A program made the position numbers and the translations under genes. The notes below the pieces were generated by a model, which was not told the DNA's origin, searched no databases, and saw nothing but the letters and a program-made list of their open reading frames with translations. Below are positions 13,666 through 27,413 of a DNA stretch of 64,000 nucleotides, one piece after another; position 1 is the stretch's first letter, and every line of letters begins with the position of its first letter. The stretch comes from Synchiropus splendidus (taxonomy: Eukaryota; Chordata; Actinopteri; Syngnathiformes; Callionymidae): assembly GCF_027744825.2 (NCBI RefSeq), contig NC_071334.1:6704437-6768436 (forward strand), in the 5' to 3' direction.

Positions 13666-15523
13666 TCTTAGCAATTTCTGTCACATGCGTAACATATATT
13701 TATACAAAATACGATGTTAGTCATTAGATTGTTTGTGAAGTTTATGTCTGTATTTGTCTGCGAAACAACGCATTGTGATTGGCTGACATGTACAGCTCAT
13801 CATTTTTATTTGATATTGCACGAAAATTACAATCGATACAAACGATCTATATTGTTGCATCAAAGTAAATAAAAATAGACGCGACTCGTTGTTCCGTAGA
13901 CCACAGAGAAGAACGGACAAAAGCGCCATGAAATCCTACATTTCAATTTCTCTGGCTCATTGACACATTAAAAAAAAAAATGTTGGATGTGATGTCATCA
14001 TCCGGCGGCAAGTAGGACACGTTTGGCAAGCGGACAGATTTGGTACCTACACCGCCCTCCCTTACTTAATATTGGCTTTTATTTATTTTATTTTATCAAC
14101 TAATGGCAGGACCAGAGTGGGCCGGAATACCAAGGACTCTCCAGGCAGAGAGAATGACAGGAGACAGTATTCATACACAGCAACTTGTAAAGTTTACCAA
14201 ACGTATGAAAAAGTACGGATTATGGAGCAGAGGATAGAGCGATGCAAACGTCCCATCATGGCGTCCTCAACATATCAAGGATGAGTTGGACGGCAGCAGA
14301 TATTTACAGTGCTCTTCCGCAGACGGGTAATTCCGCTGTTCTCCGTGGCCGGGTTGCACTGTTCGCCGTGACAAATACCCTGATCCTCGTGTCTAGAGTC
14401 CTCACTGCGTCCCATTCACAGCTGAGATATTTTTAAATTTTTACTTAAGAGGACGTAATCACTGACTGTGGGATAATCCAGTCATCCCTTTCAGAGCGTA
14501 AAACCGCAGCTGCGGCGTTTTCAATTCATCAGATGTGACCCAGAGAGCCAAATACTCTCATCCAGCACTGTCTTCTCTGCTCTCGTATCTGGTCTGAATG
14601 TGTGTCCTCTTTCTTTCTTCACTCTTTCAATCGGCATTGTGTCCCAAATGGCCAGATTATACCGTTTCAAACCATGGAAGACTGAGACAAGGTCATCTGG
14701 TCCTTCTGGTTCGGCCTTGGTCTTTCCACAGAGACGAGTTTGGTTTTCAGGTGAAATAAAACTCTGACATTTAGATGTTAACACAGCAAACATCACAACT
14801 CTTAACTCACCTCACACCAACACACGGAGACACCTCTTGATCACACACGTGTAAATCACTCGCTGAAGCAGGTCAAGAGCTCTCTATGTGTCAAACAAAC
14901 CTTCCACCATGAAGGGCAGGTCCTCTCATGTTTGTTAAAAAAATGACACCCCTGCTGCTTCATACAGGTGTCTAGTTGAAATACACATTCACTCTACTAA
15001 CAAGTAAAAACATCCACTATTTCCACCTCTTACTCTCTCAACAGTGGCTGCAGGGGTCTGCACAGGGTGAGGGGCAAGGGACACACTGGACAGGAGGCCA
15101 GACAGGGAAACTCTCAGACACAATCAATCGCACCTCTGGACAATTTGGCATCAAAACCTCAACAGACAGAATGGCTACTTCTCATCAAAGAGTTGTACAA
15201 GTTACTCAAATGCGACGCAAACGAAAAACAGGTACATGTTCACCAAGCATCTCCAGTCTGGCCCGCGGAGCACGTCCGGCCTCTGACCAAAATCCTGCCT
15301 CCACGTCACAGCTGCCAGCTGCATGTTTCTAAAATGACATTTGTAAAGAACTAGCTCCTTTTGAACTTGGGCTCTCATTGTCAAGACCTCAACAATCAGC
15401 TAATGTGTCAACGCTGTTCCTAAACACTGAAACATGGTCAGGAATGTCAACTCAAAAAAGAGGGAAAGGATCATTCAAGATCTCGTCATGATGACTCAGC
15501 AAATGCAGTGGGGAGGATATTAC
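13666..15523. other. No gene recognised
   Basis: I see no conserved coding segment and no clear repeat. Confidence 0.55.
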
Positions 15524-15921
15524 TAGTGGGTGACCAATATGCTTTTTAAGGGCCGATAACTATATCGATATCCAGTGGCTTAGGAAGGCCGATGGCCGAT
15601 ATTATTACTTAACTGGAACAGAAAAATGTTGACTAACTTGCAAAAACGGTTCAATGGCACATACAAACAACAAACTTTCTATCACTGATGAAAACACGAA
15701 TTAACAAAACATCCAAAAAAGGCAGTAAATTTCACATGCACTTTGACTAAGGGATGAATGAGTGGCAGGCTATATTCTTAACACAAAATAGCACAACTGG
15801 ACAAATATCGTAAGGGGCCGATATGATATGAAGGAGGCTGATAGCCATGTGGACCAATAATCGAAAAATAGCCCAAAAACGGCCGATATATTGGCCAAAC
15901 CGATATATTGGTCGACATCTA
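15524..15921. mobile_element. Non-autonomous DNA transposon with CCGATAT-rich ends
   Basis: The ends TAGTGGGTGACCAATAT and (reverse complement of the right end) TAGATGTCGACCAATAT mirror each other. The subterminal regions carry repeated GCCGATAT motifs in both orientations. The element is 398 bp with no ORF, and no convincing target duplication was seen. Confidence 0.6.
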
Positions 15922-17464
15922 AACATCAGCTCCTTAAAGTACTAAAAACCCAAAGTGATCCAAAGTGAAGTATACTGTCCCCTGTTTATTGCAGCCCTAT
16001 GTTCAAGACTCACAAACAGCACAAAGGGTGCAGGAGAAGTACCAATAACAGCGCTGCAAAAAAAATCTACCTGTCTCTGGATCAGTTGGTGCCGGGTGGC
16101 ATCGACCACCTAACCATCCCCCACGCTCTATAAATCTTTGAAATTATTCAAACTCTATAAAACACGGTGTTGCCTCGACCAGCAAAGCTTGGAAACCATC
16201 AGCTCATACCTCAAAAAACACGATGGATGCCAACGTGCCATTGCACTCTAAAGAAGTGCGGCATATCAAAGGGCACTCAGAGACGATTAAAGTCACCATC
16301 ATGGATAAGCAAATATTGTATTTCCTTCAGAAGCTCAGACTAATCTCAGAAAATGCTGCCGATCCCGGCTGTTCCAGAGTTTATGGAGAAAGGACATAGT
16401 ATCCGTGTGCCATCTGGGCCTGTTGGCAGAGCCCGATCAACTACAGATGGCAGCGATGGTGGGAATTTCTGAAAGTTTAGCAACAGTCTGCGAGACAACA
16501 AGAGGCCGGCCAGCTTGGTCTGTCAGTTTCCTCTGCAGGCCGGAGGGGTATTTCTTCCTTTGACAAGGGGATAGTTCTGGACTTCACTTCACCGGCTGGT
16601 TCAGCAGGTCGTGTGAGAGGGAGGCCAGAGCTGGAGGACAACCATGGTGATGGCCTTCAAAGATCAATAAGAGTATCAGCTCCGCTTCTTCTACACCGAT
16701 GCTGCGTGACCTTTTTAAATAAAGGCAGGGTGGAACACGAGGGCTGTTGAGATTGAGAATCAAATGAAGAAAGTATTGATCCCCTCTGACCCTTGATGGC
16801 TGGCCTTAATTTGCTTGGTTGGATTATTGACTGCAGTGATTGAGTCAATAAAAGACATTGATTAAATATTGTATTATTTCCCACAGACGTTTCAGTGAGA
16901 AGAAAATATGTCGTGTTCTCCCTGATAATGTCAAGTGAAAATCTTTTTTTCCAGAGCAGTTCCTCTTGTCTGACATGCAGATAAAGCCTGAGCAGGAGCA
17001 ACTTCGCTTGAAACCAAGAGTTGATCTGATCTGCAATTTTCTTTGTCAGGGGAAGCGTGTCATTACCGTACATTTAAATGTCGCTGATAACAGGGAGCAC
17101 ATGTCAAATTACACCCTGCAGAGGCGACGTGGGAATGATGAAATTCCCTGTAGTTAGCCAACAGTCGAGAGGAGCTCGAAATCTCTGGAGCCTCAGCGGG
17201 CGCTGCTTGTTTGGATCACTCAGATTATGAAGGGTAATGTTGCCGAGCAACTCCTGCAACAATCTTTTCACCATTCCGTTCAGCATTAATCGCAATGAAG
17301 CGGAACAGAATAACATGAACTCAAGTTTTGAAGGTGAAAAAGCCTGCCACCAGACAGTTGTGCTTGTTTGGAAGAAGTTGTCTGTGTTGTGTGTTTGGGA
17401 TGTAAAAACATCGGTCTGACTACTTTGTCCGCTGAAGCTACTGGTGCTGCCATCTGCCCCTGAA

Positions 17465-17590
17465 ATCCCATTCCTCACCCCAACACTGGGCACTGCGCGT
17501 CACGTGTCAGTGTAGTGTGTCCCAATCCTCCTCAGACCGAGGACACTCGCCGTTCACCACTTGAAATGATCCCTTCAAACCCAGGGAGCA
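17465..17590. repeat. Partial copy of the 24532-25265 element
   Basis: The segments CCCATTCCTCACCCCAACAC, GTGTGTCCCAATCCTCCTCA and GCCGTTCACCACTTGAAATG match 24543-24650 in order. Confidence 0.7.
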
Positions 17591-20024
17591 TGCCAACCTG
17601 ACAGCAACGTGACAGCTGAGCACGTGTGCAACAACTCACATTCCATTACTGTTGTGATGAAAAGAGGCTGGAATATTGTATCACCACATATATCACGGCA
17701 GCACAGAGGAGGAGGCAGCCATTAGTTGGGGGGGAAGACGAAACTTCATGAAAGTGCAGACACAAACGGACCACAAGACATGTCCTTGTAGGCCAACGCT
17801 CATTCAGGTTTCTATAATTCATCGCCTCATGAATAACTCACATGAGATCATGATGTCATCTGCGAGACATTAACTCTGGGGCAGAGTAAAATGGGCTGAA
17901 TAGGCTGGAAATGAAGCCATTCTCTCTCACTTTCAGTTTCCAATCCTGCTTTCCATACTTCATGTACTGTGGGACTACATTGCAGCCTATACAGCGACGC
18001 GGCTAAAATATGGATTTTTCCAGGCTAAAGAGCGTCTTGCTGCCAAAATATTGAGCCTCATCACATTAAACCCATGACATCACAGGCGTGTTATTGACCT
18101 TAAAGCTTTTTGTCCCGCGTGTTCGCAACGCCGCCCACAGGGCCAATCTCCTGGAGGAGCAGAGAAGAGAAGCAGCAGCTGAGACCAGCTGTGGTGTCGG
18201 AACTTGGGACACATTTTGAGCGCTTTAATGTCAATAGAAGATGTGAGGAGTTGATGATTCCAGTTCAGAACATTGGCCAGTTTGTTTCATGAGTCAGTCT
18301 CCATGCTGGAGCCGTTTTCCAAACTAGTTTAGAAGTGATCCTCATGCATTTTTAAGCCTTTCTACGGCGCAGACAGCACCACTGCACCCGCGGCTTATAG
18401 ACCACTGCGGCTCATGTAGGAACAAGATCTCTTCTCAAAGGAGTTCTTTTCTTTTATACTGTACATTTGTATGTTTTAAAAACTCATTGTATCATCGTGT
18501 GTACGGTAGTAAGCATCTACCTCTGGTGCCTAGCTTCAGTACCAGAATTAATATTCGTAAAAAAACAAAAACACACAGCAGGTGATCACCCGAGCCCCCG
18601 GGATAATAATACAGTCCCAAAAGCTTCTCCTTCACTCTTGCTGCTACTCTGACGTCACGGTCGTCACCGGCCGTTCCATCTGGCCCGCACTCTCTTCTTC
18701 ACCTCCCTCTATCTTTGTCCATTACTCTTGCTGACTAAATGCTAACTGTGTACCACGCTTGCTCCTCCAGCGTCCTTACTCTCACGACAAATCACTGTAT
18801 CATCACTTCATTCTCTCTTCCCTCGCCTCATCTGTCAGTCTGTCCATCTCTATAGCAGAGAGAAAAATCCCAGCTCTTTTCATCCGTGAGCAAATACACA
18901 AACTATAAATGGTGAGAGGAAGATCATGATTTGATCTGAGACAACACAACGTCGTAGTGTGATAAGGATCATGTTTTAAAAACTTGGATGATTCTTTCGC
19001 AACTTCCTGGTTGTTTTCTTTCGCAAACATACGATCTGATGTTAATGGACGGCAGAGTGAATGTTGATGATTGACTTCTAATAACAGTGTTGGGACTGGA
19101 AACGTCTTGGGATGGTGAACCATCAGATTATGAGCGTCGCTGCATCGCAACAATAATTGAATTGTGAAGCAGATGTGAAGACAAGAGAGGAGCAGAACTG
19201 TAGGCAGCCTCGTCCCGCTGTCTTGTTCCTGGCAATGCGAAAAATCCAGCGTTGCCATGGTGACACTCTTTTCATGAATCGCGATGTTTTATTTATTTTG
19301 AGGCCAAAAGCTGCAGTTTATGTCACCGCTGTTACAATGTGTGCAGCGAGGATCTGTGAGGGAAGAAAAGTTCACAAGCCCGAGGACACTAATTGGCAAG
19401 ATTTTGACCAAAAATGTGGAAAGAAATTTGACAAGTTTTTCAGTAAAAGAGCCAGGTTTGCATCATTTGAGGCTTCGGTTCAACACTGGCCAAACAGCAG
19501 TGTCAAAACAGACAGGAAAAGCAGTTCATCCTTCATGGGAGCAACAGGAGTGCAGATAATTCCTCAGTTGGTGGGAGAATGAGGGATGGTGCCTTTAAGG
19601 ACAGTCAGAATAATGGGAATTTAGCTTCCTCTTGCTAAGAGTGCACAATATATAATGTTAGTTAACCTTGAGTCTTTTTTTAACCTAGTAAAACTACAGC
19701 CAAAAACACTAGATGGACTGAGAGGCTTTTTAACATGACCTGTCAGACTTTACTTGTAGTTACTTTACAGTACTTTTTACGGATGCGAACAAAACTAGAA
19801 TAGAATCGGATGAGTCGTGAAAAACTTATACTAGCCCAGAAACATGTTTGGCCTCTGTTACAGACACATCACCAGAGATCAGCGTGGCCTGTGGTGTAAA
19901 AAAGCATGGATGGGTTGGACAGTTCTTGTCGTTCAAAATTGTCTCAAACCAAGAGAGGTGGAGGGGAACGAGTGGTTCCATCTGAGATCCAGTAAGACTG
20001 AAACAGCGAGTTCTTTATCAGGGA

Positions 20025-20040
20025 CCACTAGATGGCCCTC
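20025..20040 (+). promoter_or_regulatory. CTCF-like motif in a dispersed repeat
   Basis: CCACTAGATGGCCCTC differs by one base from the copy at 38922. A TTTCATGAAGC module follows about 80 bp downstream, as in the other copies. Binding is not shown. Confidence 0.3.
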
Positions 20041-22322
20041 TCTGCTGTGCAGTCGTTCTCTTTGAAAAACTATTTTAATGACACGGCACAGCGTTTTCCA
20101 AATGACAATGCAAAACTGTTTCATGAAGCTTCATCGATCCATCACCAGCAGAGAGCGCTGAAGAATTATTTGACTGAAAACTGGTGACTGACTTGCCCCT
20201 CAAAGCAGCATCTGCCGTGAACTCAGTTCACACTGAACATTCGCACGAACATGGCTATTAGATATTAATCAGAGAGCGGATGTTGGATAACATTTTTTCC
20301 TTGTTAACTCTGCACAAACATTCAGCCTCCACTTGCCCTAAAATGGCATTTTATGAATGAGAGTTGCTAGGAAACACAAGGCAGTGTTTGAGGGATCCAT
20401 AGAATGGTCTCAACCTGAGAAAACCTTTTATTTTTTCATTGAACCAAAACAGTTTGTGGTTTCTGCCTAACATGCAAGAGAATAATACAAACTTGGCTGA
20501 GGAAATAATATTTTCACACATGCTACTCTGGCCTTCATCTCATCTTGCTGCAAAACAAACCAAGACCAATGAAATAAAGACGGACGCTTCAGTCGTGTGA
20601 GTGGAGCGGAGCTGAGAGGAGCACATTCACTGGCCCACCCACACTTCTTAGCTCCTTCTCTTTTTGTCTGCCCTGATGTCATCGCTCTTTACAGCTCCGC
20701 TCTCCTCCGTGTCACACAGTGTTAGCTGTGCGATCCCCACTGCCCCGCGCTGTGATGACTTATGGGCCAAGACCGACCGAACTGTCACGTCATCCTTTTT
20801 TCTACCTCCTTCTGCCCAGCCAACACCTCATCTCACATGTCTACAGTCGCCCCTGAAATGTGCTGCTTTTGCTTCTCCGTTTGCTTCTCTGTGGTCAGAA
20901 TGGGAGCAAACTAGAAACTGAGCTGAGAAATGAACCAGTATTACGTCATTTATTCATTCATTGTGTTTAGCATATTCACTGGTGGAGGGCTGGGAACCAT
21001 CCCAGCTACTCGGGGCGAGAGGTGGGTACATTCTGCACTGGCCAATAGGTCTTCACAGGGCACATACACAAGTAGTATTTCACTTTCCAAATATTGTGCT
21101 AACCACTGGTGTTCCATACCACACTCACTGACGCTCCTTCTGAGCAGAATTTTTCTATTATATTTCAATATAAACAAAATCATGTGAAATGAGATGAGAT
21201 GAGTTGAAGGTAATGCATATCGGTAAACTTTAACCATGGATCCAAAGTGTGTGAATTTGAGTGATCATGGAGACTCATGTGGACAGAGGAAGTGAGATCG
21301 TGTTTGTCGATGGCCTCGCGGCTGAGTGGTTGCCGAGGCGACCGCTGAACACGTTTCTACCCCAATTAGCAAGTGTCTCGTTGAGTTGTAAAGACCTGAA
21401 TGAAAACAGCTTGAGAAAACTAGAGGAAAAAGAAAGTATGAGTGAAGGTACAAGTATGATTGATAGATAAAAGTAATGATTCAATGAAACCTGCAAAATA
21501 ACTGGGGTGATTGTAGCATTCAGCTTGAGAAGAAGGTAGCAACAGGTTTGGTATAAATATTCTGCAAGCATAGCAGTATTAGTAATGATAAAATATGACC
21601 TTTCATTCAGAAAAAAATCACCTTGAACTGTACGCACACTTGTGTTCACTTGTGGTTCCATTCCTCCTTGAACCAACCCAGGGTTTCCACTGAATCTGGG
21701 TCATGAGTCTGTGTATGACTGTGTATGACTCTCTATTGTTTGTACTGTAGGTTTCGGTGTGTGTTCGAGTCTGTATGAGCTGAACTCGAGACCTGTCCAA
21801 GGTGCCTCGCCCTGAGACAGCCTCTGCAAGTGTGTTGTGCTGGTATTTACTGGGCTTACTCTGGAAGATGAGACCATGTGCGGACAGGATGAAGCGCTGC
21901 GTGGAGTAAGTTAAACACGGTCAATATCATGAGCGACCCTTGACTGCTGAAAACATCCCACTGGAACCACAAGTCAGTTGTAGAATGAATCTCCTGCTCC
22001 ACTAATCCAGACAGAAGTATGTTGTTGACTTGTTGTCGTTCAGTCGAGAGGGCACCAACAAGCCAAGTCTAGCTCCGACTAACCTAGCAACTATGGTCTC
22101 CTTAAACCAACAAATCACCTCCAATCTTCCTGTGGGAGCTAACTGAGTGAAGGAAGCTGAAGATCATCTGTAGATCATGGTCGTGGCCAGTTTTGCAAAA
22201 CACAGTGATCACCATAGACATGGGCATCAGGTTGCACACACGACTTCTCCATTGTATAGAAGGTTATTAGATTACTGTGTTAAGTCTCAAAGTCTGTTTA
22301 CTTCTGCTGCGTAGCTGAAGCC

Positions 22323-23087
22323 CCAGCTACTGGCTACATGCTAGCTTAGTCCAGCTACTGGCTACATGCTAGCTTAGTCCAGCTACTGGCTACATGCTAG
22401 CTTAGTCCAGATACTGGCTACATGCTAGCTTAGTCCAGCTACTGGCCACATGCTAGCTTAGTCCAGCTACTGGGCTACATGCTAGCTTAGTCCAGATACT
22501 GGCTACATGCTAGCTTAGTCCAGCTACTGGCTACATGCTAGCTCAGTCCAGCTACTGGCTACATGCTAGCTTAGTCCAGCTACTGACTACATGCTAGCTT
22601 AGTCCAGCTACTGGCTACATGCTAGCTTAGTCCAGTTACTGGGCTACATGCTATCATAGTCCAGTTACTGGGCTACATGCTAGCTTAGTCCAGCTACTGG
22701 CTACATGCTAGCTTAGTCCAGTTACTGGGCTACATGCTAGCTTAGTCCAGCTACTGGCTACATGCTAGCTTAGTCCAGTTACTGGGCTACATGGTATCAT
22801 AGTCCAGTTACTGGGCTACATGCTAGCTTAGTCCAGTTACTGGGCTACATGCTATCATAGTCCAGCTACTGGGCTACATGCTAGCTTAGTCCAGCTACTG
22901 GCTACATGCTAGCTTAGTCCAGCTACTGGCTACATGCTAGCTTAGTCCAGTTACTGGGCTACATGCTAGCTTAGTCCAGCTACTGGCTACATGCTAGCTT
23001 AGTCCAGCCACTGGCTACATGCTAGCTTAGTCCAGCTACTGGCTACATGCTAGCTTAGTCCAGCTACTGGCTACATGCTAGCTTCAT
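22323..23087 (+). repeat. Minisatellite, 27 units of 28-29 bp
   Basis: I count 27 head-to-tail units of CCAGCTACTGGCTACATGCT + AGCTTAGT, followed by a short partial unit. Eighteen units are 28 bp and nine are 29 bp (extra G in ACTGGGCTAC). A GTTACTGGG class and a CTATCATAG class are confined to units 12-23, while the flanks are the GCTACTGG class. The unit length is not a multiple of three, so it is not coding. Confidence 0.97.
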
Positions 23088-24531
23088 CCAGCTATTAACC
23101 CCTTTATCCAGGTGATGTAGTCCAACTAGGAGAAATTCCAATTTCTTTCCAGTCGTCGGACTAAGCTGTTTACATGAATTTTAAAAGTCCAAACTTAGCC
23201 GGACTAACACAATAATTTGGTCTTCTGAGTGTCACCGTGCTCAGTACTGATTTTACATGTTGCAGATGTTCCGCTTTTTTCAGTCTCCCCTTGAAAGTGT
23301 CAAATAATGTAAATTACATTTTTTTTTTTCCAATCTTTGCACTTATTCTGACACATCCTGCCTCTCACTTCCAGGCCTCCTCTACCTCTCACTTACGTCA
23401 GCAACTTCTGCCGCCTGATGAATATATGAATGAGGAGGCAACAAACAGACACGGTAGCCCCCTGACTGGAGCAGCCCACCTCCACCTGAGGACCCTGGTG
23501 CTTCCTCATAAAGCCGGAAAGCGCTCAGGGGTGCGAGACTTTGATTCAACAGCACGAAAAGAGTAAATAATGCAGCTAACAAGCAGATTCCACCTCCAGC
23601 TACGGTGTGGAGGAGGGGCTGGCTTGCATTTACCACACACCAGGGATCCAGTTCTGCGTATCATAAAACATGTTCCTCAGACTCTGAAAGTATAATTGGC
23701 CCTTAACTCTGGTACACAGGCATTCACGGAGGATTACTGGAGAAACGGGTGAGAGGAAGGCGAAACAAGCAGCATGAGGAGCTCTAGGAGACCAATCTGG
23801 AGTTTAAACTGATGAGCATGCCGCGTGTGAGGGAGACAGTGGGAATTGAATATGGTGTTCAACAATATAGCCTGTCTTTTGCTTCTATCGCTTCAACGTA
23901 GGCACTCTGTTGCTATGGCGACTGCTTCTGCCATCGCAGCGGAAGAGAGGATACCTGTGGAGAGCAAGAGCAGCGCGGCATAATGAAGATGAATAGATAC
24001 ACACAAGGCCGACAAGTTGTGCAATCTGACAATTTCATCGAGAGGCCGACGTCATTCTTTGTTGTCTGGAGAGCGCAATAGCTCAAATGGGGGGGCGGTA
24101 AGAAGGAGCGGAAATCTCAGTTCCGCATTCCAGACCTCAGAACCGACTGGGGGGCAGCAGATGAAGGGAAGGAATTGAGTCCATGGAGGAGTGGAGCTCA
24201 TTGATTCCTCCACTAAAACAACTGAAAGGAGCTTTATCAAAGAATAATACAGTTCCTCCCACTTAATCATTGCCCTCTCAAACCAAGCAGCTGTGATGCA
24301 GAATAATTGCAGCTCCTTTTTTATCGCTCCTTGATGCCACGCCGCCGCCTCTCTGAGGCGCTCTGGCTATCAAGCCCCTCGCAGATCAGTTCAGTCCAAC
24401 CATCATCCTCGAAAGGTGACCACCACACAAAAATCACCTCAATAACAGAGGCCTCAAATGTAAGCGTTTTTAAACTGATCTGAGACCCATTTTGAACACA
24501 GTAGTATGAGCGCGCACAAAACTGTTGTCCC
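23088..24531. other. No gene recognised
   Basis: I see no conserved coding segment. Confidence 0.55.
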
Positions 24532-25265
24532 AAGGCTGTGTCCCATTCCTCACCCTAACACTGGGTTTTGCATGTTCACATGAAGTGTGTCCCAATCTTC
24601 CTCACTGGCCGTTCACCACTTGAAGTGATCCTTTCAAACCCAGGGAGCCCCAGAGCTGACTTGAAACCAAGTGGGAATATGAAGTGTGGAGAGATTTCCA
24701 GGAGACCAAAGGACTTTATGTCAAAACAATGTTGGACAGGACAACAGGGACATGTTAGTAGCCAGGACGACTCTTCCCTTTGTTGACTTTCTCTGGTGTC
24801 ACACGTTAGCGAGCCAAATGGTCGACCGTGTCCCACAACAGGAACAATACAACATGGATGTACAACAGTAGGTTTGGATTTCTTCTGAACAAACAACAGT
24901 GGGCTAGCATCCAGGCTAACGTTAGCATCCTCACGCCTCTAACACATCTATCACCGCTACATAGGCTCCGCCCATTTCTTCTCCGTTGGTTCACCAAACC
25001 AAGTGAGATGATCAGCGGCGACGCAAGAGGTTGCAGAAACGTTGGAGCTGTCATTTCCAAAATGTTGTCTCCAACACTGGATATGCAGGAAACAAAACAC
25101 AGCACGGCAGCCAATGACACGCTGTCTTTACACGTGACGTCATGAAGTCGTTTCTTAGCCCAATTCTTAGGGACGTCATCGGAGGGCACTTCATAGTGGA
25201 GGGAGCTCAGAACCAAGCGCTAGTGTTAAGTGCGAGAGTTAGGGGGAGAAATGGGACACAGCCTT
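24532..25265. mobile_element. Non-autonomous DNA transposon, GGCTGTGTCCC ends
   Basis: The terminal inverted repeats AAGGCTGTGTCCCATTCCTC (24532-24551) and the reverse complement of 25246-25265 match at 18 of 20 positions. The interior has no transposase. A partial relative lies at 17465. No clear target duplication was found, so the superfamily is open. Confidence 0.7.
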
Positions 25266-26516
25266 ATACTCCAAAATATGCTATCAAAAATCTCATTCTT
25301 TGAGGCCACGCCCACTCTGCTGCGATTGGTCAGGAGGAAACTCCCTCCCATATGGAAACTCTTCAGGATGATTTGATGGAATCTGATAGATAACAGTGCA
25401 GAAACCTGTTGCTCCCATATAACCACAGTACACACACGTGAACAACACTGAAATCCCTCGCAGCCAAAGCTCCGCTTGCATGTGACATGTCACATTGCGC
25501 CTTGCTCTCACAACCTCTTGTTCATTGAGATCCCAGAAGGTGGAGAAGGTGAAGTCTGGGCCTCTTCGCTTTGGCTGTTGCCTCCGGGAGCTCAGCCAAG
25601 CTAAATGGCGGGGAAAAAAGGAATTGTCCAGCCTTTGATCGTACTCACCAAGTGAGTACAACTGTACCTCCGGTTAGAGTTCTATCACGCCTCAAGTTGA
25701 TACCTGTACATACGTCGTGGTCAATAGACTTCATTGCTCGTGTCTTCAAATACATATCAGCCTGGAAATGGTTTGTTTCGGCTGAAAACCGGTGCAACTA
25801 TTGTGCGAGCTGGTGATTCATAGTTTCCAGTTAGATTGACAAACAACACTGGGCTCTCAGTCGATTCGAAACTCAAATAGCTTTCCTAAAGTGGGATTAA
25901 AATGGGATTGTAGTCCCACGAGCGACTCGTACGCGAGTTCCTCGGCGAAAGCCATTAACTCTCCATTCAGCTCCGAGCAAAGAATCAGCCCAAGGATTCA
26001 TTTGCCGTTGCTTCATTTCGCACAAATGCATGTGCTTGGCTACTGTCCTTCTCCGTGGAGGAGAGAATGCAATCACACAGCGAGTCATTACTGCACCTAC
26101 TGTCACAATAGAGTCATCTGAGTGGGTCGCCCAGCAGTGAGAAGTGAACAGTGTGTCATTTACAGGATGAGCAAGTGGAGGACTCTTTTTTTAATACGGA
26201 GACTTCAGTGACGGGAGAGAGCTGGGAGGTGGTGATTTCCTGGTTAAGAAAATGTGCTTCTTCAAATCTTCTAAATCAAAAGTTTGCTGACTCAGGGGTC
26301 CAGGTACGGCCAGTTTGGTGGCGGCTTCTGGGACTGTCCCATGAAGGAAGAAGCGACCGGGCACTGGCTACCACTTCAGACATTCTAAAGTCACAGAGGA
26401 CAGGACGGAGGTTATCTCTGGCTTAGACATGCCATGCAGCTAGTTGACGTGTGACCGGTGATGGGCAGAAGCGGTTTCATGAGAAGACTGCAGGGTTGAT
26501 AAAACAGTGTCCATAT
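25266..26516. other. No gene recognised
   Basis: I see nothing beyond short unconserved ORFs. Confidence 0.55.
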
Positions 26517-27405
26517 TAGGGCTGCAACTAACAATGATTCTCATTGTCGACTTATCTATTCATTATTTTTCGATTAGTCAACGAATTGTTATTACCTTTG
26601 TTTAGACCTATTTGGGATTTCTGTTTCACCTACAATGGCTTAGACCATCTCACTGTGATACTCCGACTCTAACATACGTTATTAAACAAGGGTATTAAAA
26701 TCATGACACATGATCCAGGAGCATGTTTTTAACGCTGTGAAGCATGAAACAGTTGACAGAGAGCTCCAGTTCTTTCAAATTGGTCCCTGAGATTTCAAAT
26801 CATCACTACACACCTATGTGTCCCATATAAAATATCCAATCTCAAAAGGTCTTATTTGAATAATAATCTGAAACAATGTGTTCGGTGTAGCTCCCTAGTT
26901 CAGTTCTGGTTATTATTAGGAGGAGAGACACTGAGGACACTTCACTACATCACTGTAAGAATAAAAAAAAAATCACTCTAGTAGCGCAGATGTTACGTGT
27001 GAGACATCATTCAAAACAAATCAATTCCCTCTTACAAGTTAGCTCAGTGCTAACCGACATGCTAGCTGTTAGCTGGAGGGTGTGTGGCGTCACAGACCAA
27101 ACACATCCTACAATGGTGTCGAATAGGGTTTGGTCATCCTGAAGACCTTTTTCTTTGCAAACAAGACGCAGCCACACTTTTGAACACTACGACCCGTCGC
27201 CGCTCGAACTCCTCCGTGACTGTGACTGAGGCGGTCAGTGGGAGGTGGTCACGCGGAGCCAGTTGGAGTCGGAGCTCAGTCAGGAACCAATTAAAGGCAG
27301 AGAAACAACAGCAACACATCGCATCGCATCGATGCACAAATGTTCACATCGATAAATTTTTGTTGTCGATGTTATCGATGACGTCAACTCATCGTCGCAG
27401 CCCTA
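26517..27405. mobile_element. hAT-like non-autonomous element
   Basis: The ends TAGGGCTGCAACTAAC and (right, reversed) TAGGGCTGCGACGATG mirror each other. They are flanked by GTCCATAT (left) and GTCCAAAC (right), a decayed 8-bp duplication (6 of 8). The subterminal ATTGTCGACTTATC and ATCGATGACGTCAAC blocks are typical of this fish family. No transposase is present. Confidence 0.7.
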
Positions 27406-27413
27406 GTCCAAAC

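Larger units (their letters stand above)
15922..22322. other. No gene recognised; scattered repeats
   Basis: It holds a partial copy (17465-17590) of the 24532 element, a CTCF-like repeat at 20025, and a degenerate fish dispersed repeat near 20975-21075 (ACCATCCCAGCTACTCGGGG, GAGAGGTGGGTACA). Confidence 0.5.

Noticed and set aside
22323..23087. Possible CRISPR-like array
   Set aside because: Units are head to tail with no unique spacers, and the genome is a vertebrate. It is a minisatellite.
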